In this document: positions 8,334 to 17,504 of the stretch, one piece after another
Layout of the letters: every line of letters begins with the position of its first letter
Numbering within the stretch: position 1 is the stretch's first letter
DNA from: Clostridium jeddahitimonense
Lineage (GTDB): Bacteria; Bacillota; Clostridia; Clostridiales; Clostridiaceae
Direction of reading: 5' to 3'
NCBI GenBank assembly: GCA_000753455.2
Contig: LM994670.1
Span: forward strand, 334,465-398,464
Length of the DNA stretch: 64,000 nucleotides
The notes under the pieces: model-generated
What the model was told of the DNA's origin: nothing
Databases searched by the model: none
The model's input: only the letters and a program-made list of their open reading frames with translations
Made by a program: the position numbers and the translations under genes

Positions 8334-8516
8334 ATGTCAAAAGCATTAGTTCCAGAAGCAAAAAATGGGTTAAGCGCATTTAAGAACGAAGTAGCAAACG
8401 AGTTAGGAGTACCATTTACAGATTACAATGGTAACTTAACATCTAGACAATGTGGTTCCGTTGGTGGTGAAATGGTTAAAAGAATGGTAGAACAATATGA
8501 AAGTGGATTAAAGTAA
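8334..8516 (+). CDS. Alpha/beta-type small acid-soluble spore protein
   Basis: A 60-aa DNA-binding protein that saturates the spore chromosome and protects it. It has the family segments FKNEVANELGV (GPR protease site expected at Glu19-Val20) and LTSRQCGSVGGEMVKRMVEQ. Expression is expected in the forespore under sigma-G, though I could not place a clear sigma-G promoter. A GGGAGG site precedes the ATG, and the leader contains a CC-TTCG-GG tetraloop hairpin. Confidence 0.95.
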   Translation: MSKALVPEAKNGLSAFKNEVANELGVPFTDYNGNLTSRQCGSVGGEMVKRMVEQYESGLK

Positions 8517-8574
8517 ATCACCACTAAGGAAACACACTAAAAAGATGGTCAATATCTTGAGAGGGTGATATCTT

Positions 8575-8604
8575 ATGGAAAGTTTACCGCCAGAAAAGTA
8601 TTGA
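8575..8604 (+). CDS. Possible 9-codon peptide ORF
   Basis: The frame reads MESLPPEKY-stop and has GAGAGGGTGA about seven bases before its ATG, an unusually good ribosome site for so short a frame. It lies between the spore protein gene and a terminator. It could be a translated small peptide or chance. Confidence 0.2.
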   Translation: MESLPPEKY

Positions 8605-8626
8605 AAATCTATTATTCGCTAAAGGG

Positions 8627-8660
8627 AAAGAGATGCATAGTTTGCATCTCTTTTTCTTTT
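8627..8660 (+). terminator. Terminator after spore protein gene
   Basis: AAAGAGATGCA pairs with TGCATCTCTTT, followed by TTTTCTTTT. Confidence 0.88.
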
Positions 8661-8709
8661 ACGTAAAATATGGTAAAATTAGAACAAAAGTTCGTTTTGG
8701 GGTGATAAG

Positions 8710-9840
8710 ATGAGAAAGATAAAGATTTTACATTGTGCAGATATACATTTTGATACTCCTTTTAAGGAGTTAACTAAAGAAGTGGCAAACAATAGTAGAG
8801 AAGAATTATTGGAAGTATTTAAAAAAATAATAGATTTAGCTATAAAAGAAAGTGTACAAGTAGTTTTTATTGCAGGAGATATTTTTGATAATTTTACTGT
8901 AAATAAATCAACATTAATATTTATTATTTCACAATTAAATAGAATAAAAGATAAATATATATTTATATCGCCAGGCAACCATGATCCTTTTTATGAAAAG
9001 TCTTTTTATAATATTATTTCTTGGCCAAATCATGTTCATATATTCAAAGGGAAGATGTCTAAGAAGGAAATAAACGAATTAGGATTAGTTATATATGGAG
9101 CAGGATTTGTAAAAAAATATGAGAGAGAAACATTGCTAAAGATTGAATCAGTAGATTGTTCAAAAATAAATATGATGATTTTACATGGAGATATATCATC
9201 TAAAGATTCTAAAAATGATTATAATCCAATTAACATAAAGGATATAAGTTCATCTAATATGGACTATATAGCATTAGGACATATTCATAAATTTTCTGGA
9301 ATTTTAAAAGAGGGAAATTCTTCATATGCATATAGTGGATGTCCTCAAGGTAGAGGATTTGATGAAGATGGTAAAAAAGGTGTTATTTTAGGTGAAGTAT
9401 ATAAAGGAGGAGTAAATTTAAAGTTTATTCCTATTAATAAAAGAGAATATGTAGTAAGAGATATTGATATATCAAATTGTAATACATATGAGGATATTAG
9501 GGAAAGACTTATTAGCTTATTTGATAAAAAAGATAGGTTAAATAATTTATATAAGATTACACTTACCGGTAGGATAAAAAGCCATTTGAATTTAAATATT
9601 AAAGTTCTAATGGAAAAAGTTAAGAATGATTATTACTTTATAAAACTTTTAAATAATACTACAGTAGCGATAGATTTAGAAGAAATATCTAATGATTACT
9701 CTGTAAGAGGTCAATTTGTAAAACTAATGTTAGAAAAGCTTAAGGAAGCAGATAATGATGAACAAGAAATAATAAATAAAGCATTAAATATAGGACTTCA
9801 ATGTCTTTCCGAAGAAGAGGTGAAAATAGGTGATAATTAG
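8710..9840 (+). CDS. SbcD/YhaO-like metallophosphoesterase (DNA exonuclease)
   Basis: Predicted Mn-dependent DNA nuclease, 376 aa. All metal motifs are visible: HCADIHFD, IAGDIFDN, SPGNHDPF, LHGDIS and LGHIHK. The C-terminal third is the capping/partner region. The last 11 nt overlap the next gene, which encodes an SbcC-like ATPase, so the two probably form one complex as in SbcCD/Mre11-Rad50. It resembles Bacillus YhaO more than classical SbcD because its partner carries membrane segments. GGGGTGATA precedes the ATG. Confidence 0.85.
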   Translation: MRKIKILHCADIHFDTPFKELTKEVANNSREELLEVFKKIIDLAIKESVQVVFIAGDIFDNFTVNKSTLIFIISQLNRIKDKYIFISPGNHDPFYEKSFYNIISWPNHVHIFKGKMSKKEINELGLVIYGAGFVKKYERETLLKIESVDCSKINMMILHGDISSKDSKNDYNPINIKDISSSNMDYIALGHIHKFSGILKEGNSSYAYSGCPQGRGFDEDGKKGVILGEVYKGGVNLKFIPINKREYVVRDIDISNCNTYEDIRERLISLFDKKDRLNNLYKITLTGRIKSHLNLNIKVLMEKVKNDYYFIKLLNNTTVAIDLEEISNDYSVRGQFVKLMLEKLKEADNDEQEIINKALNIGLQCLSEEEVKIGDN

Positions 9841-12532
9841 AAAAGTTAATATAATAGCCTTTGGAGGATTGAAGGATAAGATAATAGAATTTGAGGACGG
9901 TATTAATGTAGTATATGGAGAAAATGAGGCTGGAAAGAGTACAATACAAGCATTTATAAAGATATGGTTATATGGATTTAATAATAGTAGAGGCAAGGAT
10001 TTAAAGATAAATGAAAGATTAAGATATATGCCTTCTTCTGATGAAAAGATTAAAGGAGAACTTTTTGTTGAATTTCAAGATAAAACTTATATTATAAAAA
10101 GAACTTTTGGAAAGACAAAAAAGGAAGATACATCAGCAATAATAAATTCTCTAACTGGAGACGAAGTTAATGAAATAAGTTCAGAGGAGCCAGGAAAATA
10201 TTTTTTGAATATTAATAGGTCTACATTTACTAAAACCCTGTTTATAGGTCAATTAGGAAGCGAAATAAATAAGGATAAAGATGAAGAAATTATAGACAAG
10301 ATATTAAATTCTGTAGGGGTTTCTGAAGGAGATGTGACTATAGATAGAGCTTTTATTAAGTTAGAAAATTACAAGAAACAATTGAGTAATGTAAGAAAAA
10401 CTGGATGTTTAGATAAGCTAAAAGAAAAACAAAGTTTATTATTATCTGAAAGATATGAGAGATATAATTTATCAGAAAAAAATTTAGAAAATGAAGAGAG
10501 TTTATTAAGATTAAGAGAAGAAAGAGAAGAAATAAATAGCGATATTGAAAATTTAGATAGCTATAAAAAATATCTAAAAAAAATTAAATTAAAAAGAGAA
10601 TATGAAGAAATTATAAGCTATTTAAGAAAAAAAGAGCATCTTGAAAAAGAGGAAGAAAGTATTAGAAATTTATTAACTTATAATAATAAAGAAATAGAAT
10701 TATCTACTATTGATTCATTAAAAGAAGATTATTCTATGTATTTAAAAGTATTAGAGTTAAAAGGAAAAGAAAAATTGAAATTAGATTCTAAGTTAGGAGA
10801 ATTAAAAAGATTAGAAGAGCCATTTGAAAAATATAGATATATAGAAGAACTAGGTGAAGGTATTTCTAAAGAATTACTACAACTAAAGATTGAACAGGAT
10901 TCTTTGAAGGAAAAAATAGATATTAATAAAAATATAGATGGAGAAATAGATTTACTTAAAAATAAAGAAAAATCAGCTAAAGAATATATAGGTAATGCCT
11001 ATAAGATAAAAGATATTAAAGAAGAAGTATCAAAGCAGCTTGAAACATATGAAGAAAAATTAAAGAGCTTAAAGTTTTGTATGGAAAATAGAAAAAATAA
11101 TAAATTAAATAATAAATATATAAAAATAGCCTTAAGTTTATTAACTGGTATATTAATTATTTTAGCATTAATATCTGATAGTTTTCCTATTAAGCTTACT
11201 TTGTTTATAATAGCTACTATATGTATGGTATTTTTAGTTTTTAGTAATAAATTAGTTCTATTAAAAGAAAAATCTTATATTAATTCTTTAAAGAAGGATG
11301 TAGAAGAAATAGAGTTCAAATTAGAGGAATATAACAAACAGGTAGGAGTTGTAGATTTTGGACAACTAATAAGATGTTTAAAGCTATATGATGAATATCT
11401 GATTATTAAGGATAATGTAGAAAGAAAAATTAAAGAGAAATATGATCAAAAAGAGTTATTAAAACTAGAAGAGGCAAATAATAAATTTAATTTAAATAAA
11501 GAAAAAATAGACAATTATTTAAGAATATCTAAAATAGATAATATTGATAATTTAATAGAGGATATTAATAGATTTGAAGAACTGAATAAGAGTTGTAATG
11601 CTCTAAGGTATGAAATAAAAAGTATCAAAGAAGCAATGGATGAGTTCAATAATCAAATAGAATTAAAAAAGAATGAAATTACGGAAAAGATAATAGAAGT
11701 AGGGTTAGAAGATTCTAGTATTTTAGAATTAGAAGAAAAATTAAAGGAGTTAAAGGAGAAAATAAAGCAAAAAGAAGAGATTGCAAAAAGATTATTCTCT
11801 ATAGATGAAGCTTATTCAGCATTAATAAAAGATAAAAATATTGAAGAAATTAAAGAAGAAGCAAAAGAAATACTTAGTATAGATTTTGAGATGAATTATA
11901 CAAAAGAAGAAGAAGTTGACGAAGCTATAAAAAACAAATCAAATAGATTGATTCAAGTTGAAAAAGAAGCAAGAGATTTAGAAAATGAAATAGATAATCT
12001 ATTAAAAAATAAGCGTAGTATACCAGAAATAGAGGATGAAATACTTCTTATTGAATCAGATATAAATGAAGAAGAAAAGAACTTAAAAGCAGCAGAGTTA
12101 GCTAAAGAAATATTAAATAAATCTTATAATGAATTAAGAGATGATTTTGGACCTTTATTAAATAAAAAGGTAATGTCATTATTTAAGGAATTTACTGATA
12201 ATAAGTATAGTAATGTATTAGTTTCAGATAATTATGAAATGAAAGTTGTATTTGAAAATGAAATTCTATCATCTAAACTTTTAAGTAATGGAGCTAATGA
12301 TCAATTATATTTAGCTTTAAGAATTGCATTCATAGAAATGATATTCGGTAATAAAAATGTAACATTGTATTTAGATGATGCATTTACTCAATATGATGAT
12401 AACAGAATAAAAAATATATTAAATTACTTAGCAAATGAAAATTTTATTCAGATATTAATTTTTACTTGTCAAAATAGAGAGCGATCATATTTGAAGGAAA
12501 AATGTATAAATCATAATTATATTTCTTTATAA
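9830..12532 (+). CDS. YhaN/SbcC-like SMC-type ATPase with central membrane segments
   Basis: A 900-aa Rad50-type ATPase. Walker A is GENEAGKST (near residue 30). Long Lys/Glu-rich coiled coils flank the centre. The C-terminal head has LLSNGANDQLYLALRIA and the Walker B stretch LYLDDAFTQYDDNR. Between the coils, about residues 429-474 form two hydrophobic segments (LSLLTGILIILALIS and LTLFIIATICMVFLVFS), replacing the zinc hook of SbcC. This matches the known YhaN layout. Start is GTG, preceded by AGAAGAGGTG, inside the nuclease gene. Confidence 0.85.
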   Translation: MIIRKVNIIAFGGLKDKIIEFEDGINVVYGENEAGKSTIQAFIKIWLYGFNNSRGKDLKINERLRYMPSSDEKIKGELFVEFQDKTYIIKRTFGKTKKEDTSAIINSLTGDEVNEISSEEPGKYFLNINRSTFTKTLFIGQLGSEINKDKDEEIIDKILNSVGVSEGDVTIDRAFIKLENYKKQLSNVRKTGCLDKLKEKQSLLLSERYERYNLSEKNLENEESLLRLREEREEINSDIENLDSYKKYLKKIKLKREYEEIISYLRKKEHLEKEEESIRNLLTYNNKEIELSTIDSLKEDYSMYLKVLELKGKEKLKLDSKLGELKRLEEPFEKYRYIEELGEGISKELLQLKIEQDSLKEKIDINKNIDGEIDLLKNKEKSAKEYIGNAYKIKDIKEEVSKQLETYEEKLKSLKFCMENRKNNKLNNKYIKIALSLLTGILIILALISDSFPIKLTLFIIATICMVFLVFSNKLVLLKEKSYINSLKKDVEEIEFKLEEYNKQVGVVDFGQLIRCLKLYDEYLIIKDNVERKIKEKYDQKELLKLEEANNKFNLNKEKIDNYLRISKIDNIDNLIEDINRFEELNKSCNALRYEIKSIKEAMDEFNNQIELKKNEITEKIIEVGLEDSSILELEEKLKELKEKIKQKEEIAKRLFSIDEAYSALIKDKNIEEIKEEAKEILSIDFEMNYTKEEEVDEAIKNKSNRLIQVEKEARDLENEIDNLLKNKRSIPEIEDEILLIESDINEEEKNLKAAELAKEILNKSYNELRDDFGPLLNKKVMSLFKEFTDNKYSNVLVSDNYEMKVVFENEILSSKLLSNGANDQLYLALRIAFIEMIFGNKNVTLYLDDAFTQYDDNRIKNILNYLANENFIQILIFTCQNRERSYLKEKCINHNYISL

Positions 12533-12579
12533 AATTGGAAATAATAAAGAATAATATAGTAAAAATGGAGAAATGTTTT

Positions 12580-12729
12580 ATGAAAAAAATATTAATAATT
12601 GTTATGGTAGCTATATTATTATTTATTACTATTATAAACTTCCAAGATGACAATAATTTTAAAGATAAGAGTAATTTATTCAGAGTAGAAAAAATAAAGT
12701 GGAGTCCACTTTATTTTTTTGTGGATTAA
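12580..12729 (+). CDS. Doubtful small membrane peptide ORF
   Basis: A 49-aa frame beginning MKKILIIVMVAILLFITI with a GGAG site ten bases upstream. It resembles a signal-anchor peptide. Its last codons run through a strong intrinsic terminator, which argues against a stable full-length product. It may be a gene remnant. Confidence 0.3.
   Translation: MKKILIIVMVAILLFITIINFQDDNNFKDKSNLFRVEKIKWSPLYFFVD
12691..12720 (+). terminator. Terminator after YhaO/YhaN-like pair
   Basis: AAAATAAAGTGG pairs perfectly with CCACTTTATTTT across AGT, followed by TTT. It separates the nuclease-ATPase pair from the MutS-like gene. Confidence 0.8.
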
Positions 12730-12782
12730 AAAGGAAATTTAGTCTAAAATTATAGTATAGAGAATTAAGAGAGGTAGTAAAA

Positions 12783-14579
12783 ATGTCAAATCCATATGAT
12801 TTTTATAAAAGTAAAATTGAAGAAAATAAAGAGATTTTAGATAAACTAGAAAAGACATTAGTAATATATTCATCACTTAGATTGGCTATAGTAGTAATTT
12901 GTATAGGTCCATTATATTTCTTATATAAAAGTAATAATATAATAGGAATGGTTGGATCATTCTTAGTATCATTACTTGTATTTTTAGTTATAGCATTTTT
13001 TCATAATAATAAGTTAAATGAAAAGAAAAAGTTAACTATTCTTTTAGAATATAATGAAAATGGATTAAAAAGAATAAATGGAGAATGGAAATCGTTTGAG
13101 GACTTGGGGGAAGAATATATAAACAAAGAGCACAGATTTTCTAAAGATTTAGATGTATTTGGGAAAAACTCTTTATTTCAATGGATAAATACTACCAATA
13201 CTTTATTTGGTAGAAAAGCTTTAGCAGATAAGCTTAATATGAATTATAGTTTAAATAGACTTATTATAGAGAAGGAACAACAAGCTGTACAAGAGTTAAG
13301 TCAAAAGAGAGAGTTTGCAACTAAATTATTTGTAGATTCTTATGAATTGAAAAAGAACAAAAATAGTAATATTGAAGAGTTATTAAACTGGGCAAAGGAA
13401 GAAAAAGCAAGTAGATTAACTATAAAGTATATTCCTTATATATTTATAGCAAGTACTACTATTTTTATAATTCTTGCAATAACTAATAAAGTGCCTGCTA
13501 CGTATTTGCTATTGGTCTTTGCAATAAATTACTTAGTAGTAAAATTACTAACAAGAAATTTAAGTCATGTAATTAATATGTTCATAAGAAATAAATCTAA
13601 AGTAAATCAATATAGTAATTTGTTATCTCTTATACAAGATGAACAATTTAAAAGCTATAAGCTTAGAGAATTAAAGAGACAACTGCAAAGTAATGATTTA
13701 GATTGTAAAAAGGAAATGAAAAAGCTTAAAAATATGATAAGTTGGATGGGAGATAGTGTAAGTAATGCATATTATTTAATAATAAATGTGTTATTTCTTT
13801 CAGATATATTCATTTTAAACAATTTAGAAGAGTGGAAAGAGAAAAATGGGAAACAGCTTGAAAATTGGTTAAATATAATGGGAGAAGTAGAGGCATTAGT
13901 TAGTTTATCTAACTTGGCATTTGAAAATCCAGAATGGACCTATCCTACAATATCTGCTGAAAAAGTAATAGTAGCAAAATCAGTAGGGCACCCAATGTTA
14001 GGTAAAAAGGCAGTAGTAAATAATTTTAGTTTAAATAATGAAAAAAGAGTTGCATTAATTACAGGATCTAATATGTCAGGTAAGAGTACATTTTTAAGAA
14101 CTATTGGATTTAATATGGTTTTATCATATTTAGGATTACCTACATTTAGTGAGAATTTTAAATGTGGAATTTATAATATATACACTTGTATGAGAACTGA
14201 AGATAATTTAGAGGAAAGTATATCATCTTTTTATGCAGAAATATTAAGAGTTAAATTATTAATTGATGCAGGGAAAAGAGGAGAAGATGTATTTTTCCTA
14301 TTAGATGAAATATTTAAAGGGACTAACTCAAGTGATAGACATGATGGAGCTAAGATTTTGATAGATCAGTTAGTTAAAAGTGGAGCTGTTGGATTAGTTT
14401 CAACTCATGATTTAGAATTATGTGAATTAGAAGATACAAGAAAATGGTTAATTAACTTTAATTTTCAGGAGTATTATGAAGATAATAAGATAAAGTTTGA
14501 CTATAAATTGAGAAATGGAATAAGTAAAACTCATAATGCAAAACACTTGATGAAGTTAGCGGGTATTGAGATAAGTTAG
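12783..14579 (+). CDS. MutS-like ATPase with predicted transmembrane segments
   Basis: A 598-aa MutS-family protein. The C-terminal ATPase has Walker A GSNMSGKSTFLRTIG (about residue 428), Walker B FFLLDEIFKGTN, and STHDLEL. The middle holds a MutS-core-like helical region. No mismatch-recognition domain I is visible. Instead, hydrophobic stretches lie at about residues 33-74 and 216-257, predicting a membrane anchor. It is followed 12 nt later by an exonuclease gene. Role is inferred as non-canonical DNA or membrane-linked processing, not classical mismatch repair. Confidence 0.82.
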   Translation: MSNPYDFYKSKIEENKEILDKLEKTLVIYSSLRLAIVVICIGPLYFLYKSNNIIGMVGSFLVSLLVFLVIAFFHNNKLNEKKKLTILLEYNENGLKRINGEWKSFEDLGEEYINKEHRFSKDLDVFGKNSLFQWINTTNTLFGRKALADKLNMNYSLNRLIIEKEQQAVQELSQKREFATKLFVDSYELKKNKNSNIEELLNWAKEEKASRLTIKYIPYIFIASTTIFIILAITNKVPATYLLLVFAINYLVVKLLTRNLSHVINMFIRNKSKVNQYSNLLSLIQDEQFKSYKLRELKRQLQSNDLDCKKEMKKLKNMISWMGDSVSNAYYLIINVLFLSDIFILNNLEEWKEKNGKQLENWLNIMGEVEALVSLSNLAFENPEWTYPTISAEKVIVAKSVGHPMLGKKAVVNNFSLNNEKRVALITGSNMSGKSTFLRTIGFNMVLSYLGLPTFSENFKCGIYNIYTCMRTEDNLEESISSFYAEILRVKLLIDAGKRGEDVFFLLDEIFKGTNSSDRHDGAKILIDQLVKSGAVGLVSTHDLELCELEDTRKWLINFNFQEYYEDNKIKFDYKLRNGISKTHNAKHLMKLAGIEIS

Positions 14580-14590
14580 GGGGGGAAGGT

Positions 14591-15490
14591 TTGGCTTTTA
14601 TCATAATCGATTTGGAATTTAATAATTTAAGCGGAATACATAAGTGTTTTCCTGACATATATAATAAAATTCCAAATTTAAAAGAATTAGATTTAGTGAA
14701 CGAAATAATAGAAATTGGGGCTATAAAGGTTGATAAATATATGCAACCTATTGATAGAATGAAGGTATATATAAAACCATCAGTTATACCAGTATTAAAT
14801 CCTAATATTTTAGATATCACGGGAATAAAAGAGGAAAACTTAAAAAATGGATTATCATTTATAGAAGGTATTGAAAAGTTAAAGGAAATGGTAGATGAAG
14901 GGGATATAATATGCTCTTGGGCAAAGGATGATATAGTTGAAATAATTAGAAATGCAAATCATTATAATTATAGAGATATATCATGGATTGACCAATATTT
15001 AGATTTACAAGAATACACTACAAAAATTTTAGGGTTTAAAAAATCATTAAGTCTAAGTAATGCTTTAAAGTATTTAAAAATAAAATTTGAGGGTGATAAG
15101 TTACATGATGCTTTAAACGATGCAGTTTATGAATTTAACGTATTTAAGCATTTATATAACACAAGGGCTATAAAAAAATATATAGTTAACAACATATATG
15201 AAATGCCAGCTTTAGAGGTAGATGCTTTAAGCACTCACGAAATTGATTATGATAAGGTAAAACAATTATGTCCTAGATGTAATAAAAAAATAGAGTGTGA
15301 ATATCCATTTAAATTAATGGGATGGAGGTTCGTAAGCATTGGTATATGCAATAAATGTAATAATAAAATATTAAATGAATTAATAGTTAAACGTAGCCTA
15401 GATGGGAAAATAATATATCAAGAGGTTTTATCATTTATTGATGAAATAGAGTACTCTAGATATGAAAATAGATTGAAAGATAAACATTAA
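14591..15490 (+). CDS. DEDDh 3'-5' exonuclease with C-terminal zinc-ribbon-like domain
   Basis: A 299-aa DnaQ/RNase T-like nuclease. The catalytic acids are Asp7 and Glu9 in IIDLEF, an Asp in WAKDDIVEI (about residue 114), and His172/Asp177 in HDALND. After residue 200 a cysteine pair region CPRCNKK...CNKCNNK looks like a zinc ribbon. Start is TTG, preceded by a G-rich GGGGGAAGG site. It is probably cotranscribed with the MutS-like gene. It resembles KapD/exonuclease family members; substrate (DNA or RNA) is unknown. Confidence 0.82.
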   Translation: MAFIIIDLEFNNLSGIHKCFPDIYNKIPNLKELDLVNEIIEIGAIKVDKYMQPIDRMKVYIKPSVIPVLNPNILDITGIKEENLKNGLSFIEGIEKLKEMVDEGDIICSWAKDDIVEIIRNANHYNYRDISWIDQYLDLQEYTTKILGFKKSLSLSNALKYLKIKFEGDKLHDALNDAVYEFNVFKHLYNTRAIKKYIVNNIYEMPALEVDALSTHEIDYDKVKQLCPRCNKKIECEYPFKLMGWRFVSIGICNKCNNKILNELIVKRSLDGKIIYQEVLSFIDEIEYSRYENRLKDKH

Positions 15491-15594
15491 TTAAGAATTT
15501 ATTAAATATATCTAAAGAACAACAAATAGGACAAGATATGTGGTAAAATGAAGTTGTGATAAAATTTAACCTTTAAGGGGATGGAAGATTATAT

Positions 15595-16014
15595 ATGAAT
15601 ATTGCATTTCTTTTAACACCGAAGAATGAAGTAATATATGAATATTTAGATGTGACGATGAGACAAGTTATGGAGCGTATGGACCATCATGGATATACGG
15701 CAATACCTTTGATAGATAGAAGTGGAAAATATGTTGGAACTTTAACAGAAGGTGACTTGCTTAGAAAATTAAAGAGTACACCAGATTTAAATTTTAAAAA
15801 TACAGGCACCGTAAAAATAAACGAAATACCAAGAAGAAAGAAACATAAATCAGTTTCAATAAATGCAGATGTTGAAAGTATAATAAATTTAGCAACAACT
15901 CAGAATTTTGTTCCAGTAATTGATGATAATGGAATATTTATTGGAATAATTAAGCGTAGTGATATAATTAACTACTGCTATAATATTATACGTAAAGAAA
16001 AAAGCATAGTTTAG
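15595..16014 (+). CDS. CBS-domain-pair protein (DarB/CbpB-like)
   Basis: A 139-aa protein that is almost entirely two CBS motifs. One has GYTAIPLIDRSGKYVGTLTE and the second NFVPVIDDNGIFIGIIKRSD. Such stand-alone pairs bind adenine nucleotides; some Firmicute relatives bind c-di-AMP and signal to Rel or pyruvate carboxylase. That ligand is inference here. AAGGGGATGGAAG precedes the start. It is monocistronic, with a terminator behind it. Confidence 0.75.
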   Translation: MNIAFLLTPKNEVIYEYLDVTMRQVMERMDHHGYTAIPLIDRSGKYVGTLTEGDLLRKLKSTPDLNFKNTGTVKINEIPRRKKHKSVSINADVESIINLATTQNFVPVIDDNGIFIGIIKRSDIINYCYNIIRKEKSIV

Positions 16015-16066
16015 AATAGTTAAGAGTTTAAAATTAATAGTTAAGAATTAGAGTTTAAAAAGTGCC
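16015..16066. repeat. A/T-rich TTAAGA-type intergenic repeat element
   Basis: Contains two degenerate copies of AATAGTTAAGA(G/A)TT in tandem, leading into a terminator. Similar motifs occur near 33.2 kb and 38.5 kb in this window. Confidence 0.5.
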
Positions 16067-16083
16067 TATGGGCACTTTTTTTA
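16057..16083 (+). terminator. Terminator after CBS-pair gene
   Basis: AAAAAGTGCC pairs with GGCACTTTTT across TATG, followed by more T. Confidence 0.92.
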
Positions 16084-16180
16084 TATAAAAAATTTAATTG
16101 AAGATTTATTTGCAAAGATAGGAAATATACTACCCATATACATTCATAGATGTACACTTACAGCGTAACTTCAAATTACT

Positions 16181-16199
16181 AAATCTAAAATTTAGATTT
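16181..16199. repeat. Perfect palindrome in intergenic region before S1 gene
   Basis: AAATCTAAA and TTTAGATTT flank a single A. It sits in a 230-bp gene-free stretch with further imperfect copies of AAATTTAGA nearby. It could be an operator or part of a degenerate repeat. No gene is seen in the stretch. Confidence 0.55.
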
Positions 16200-16316
16200 T
16201 CAATTAAGCTCGATTAACTAAATTGAAATTTAGAATCTCACTATAAGTAAGTATTGTATAAAATACCATATTAGCTTAAAATAATTATTATAATGTAATT
16301 TAAAGGAGTGTAGAAG

Positions 16317-17465
16317 ATGTCAGAAGAATTAAGAGAAGATTCAATGAAGGACTTATTAAAAGACTTCGACGTTAAGAGAATTAAATCAGGGGATATATTA
16401 AAAGGTAAAGTTATAGATGTAAACGATAAAGAGGTAGCAGTTAACATAAACTATGCTTTTGATGGAGTTATTTCAAGAGAAGAATTAACTAATGACGACA
16501 AATCGCCTTTAGAAGTTGTACAAAATGGAGATTCAATTGACGTATATGTTATTTCTCCAAATGATGGTGAAGGATATGTTCAATTATCAAGAATTAGAGC
16601 TCTTCAAGTAACTGAAAAAGAAGACTTAAAAAAGGCTTTTGAAAGTGGAAATACTATAAATGTTATAGTTAAGGAAGAAGTAAAGGGTGGAGTAGTAGCT
16701 TATTACGGATCAATGAGAGTATTTATTCCAGGTTCACAGCTTTCAAGAGAAAGAGTTGACTTTAAAAACTTCATTGGAAAAGAGCTTGAAGTTAAATTAA
16801 TAGAACTAGATATGAGAAATAGAAAGGTTGTTGCTTCTAGAAGAGTAATCGAAGAAGAACAATATAATAATGAAAAGAAGGCTCTTTGGAGTACTCTTAA
16901 AGAAGGGGAAAAAAGAGAAGGTACTGTTAAGAAGATATTAAAGTTCGGAGCTATTGTTGATATCGGTGGAATAACAGGATTAGTTCACATGAATGATTTA
17001 GCTTGGGAAAGAGTTAAAAGAGTAGAGGATGTAGTTAATGTTGGAGATAAGGTAACTGTATTTGTTGGAAATATAGATTCTGAAAATGAGAGAGTTTCCT
17101 TAATATTAAAAGACGTTAATCAAGAACCATGGAAAGTCCATGGAGATGATATAAAAGTTGGTGAAATTATAGAGGGAACTGTTGCTAAGCTAGTTAGCTT
17201 TGGTGCTTTTGTAGAAATCTATAGTGGTATTGAAGGTCTAGTTCATATTAATGAAATTACAGATGAAAATATTGCAAAATCTTCAGATGTATTAACTGTA
17301 GGTCAAAAAGTTAAAGTTAAAGTTCTTGATGTAAATAAAAATGATAGAAGAATCTCATTAAGTATAAAAGAAGCTGTTGAAAGATCTACAGAATATTTAC
17401 AATATAATGATTCAGACGAAGAAGTAACTTTAGGAGATCTTTTTAAAGGACTTTTTGATAATTAA
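16317..17465 (+). CDS. Ribosomal protein S1-like RNA-binding protein (four S1 domains)
   Basis: A 382-aa protein with four S1/OB repeats at roughly residues 18-85, 103-167, 188-256 and 273-342. Examples are GDILKGKVIDVNDKEVAVNI and GEIIEGTVAKLVSFGAFVEI. It probably helps bind mRNA to the 30S subunit. In many clostridia an S1 region is fused to IspH; here it stands alone. The start has AAAGGAGTG upstream, and a strong terminator follows. Confidence 0.9.
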   Translation: MSEELREDSMKDLLKDFDVKRIKSGDILKGKVIDVNDKEVAVNINYAFDGVISREELTNDDKSPLEVVQNGDSIDVYVISPNDGEGYVQLSRIRALQVTEKEDLKKAFESGNTINVIVKEEVKGGVVAYYGSMRVFIPGSQLSRERVDFKNFIGKELEVKLIELDMRNRKVVASRRVIEEEQYNNEKKALWSTLKEGEKREGTVKKILKFGAIVDIGGITGLVHMNDLAWERVKRVEDVVNVGDKVTVFVGNIDSENERVSLILKDVNQEPWKVHGDDIKVGEIIEGTVAKLVSFGAFVEIYSGIEGLVHINEITDENIAKSSDVLTVGQKVKVKVLDVNKNDRRISLSIKEAVERSTEYLQYNDSDEEVTLGDLFKGLFDN

Positions 17466-17474
17466 CTTTTAACT

Positions 17475-17504
17475 AAAAAAAACTGCCGCGAGGCAGTTTT
17501 TTTA
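17475..17504. terminator. Bidirectional terminator between S1 and pyk
   Basis: AAAAAAACTGCC pairs with GGCAGTTTTTTT across GCGA. It serves both convergent genes and contains the pyk stop codon. Confidence 0.92.
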
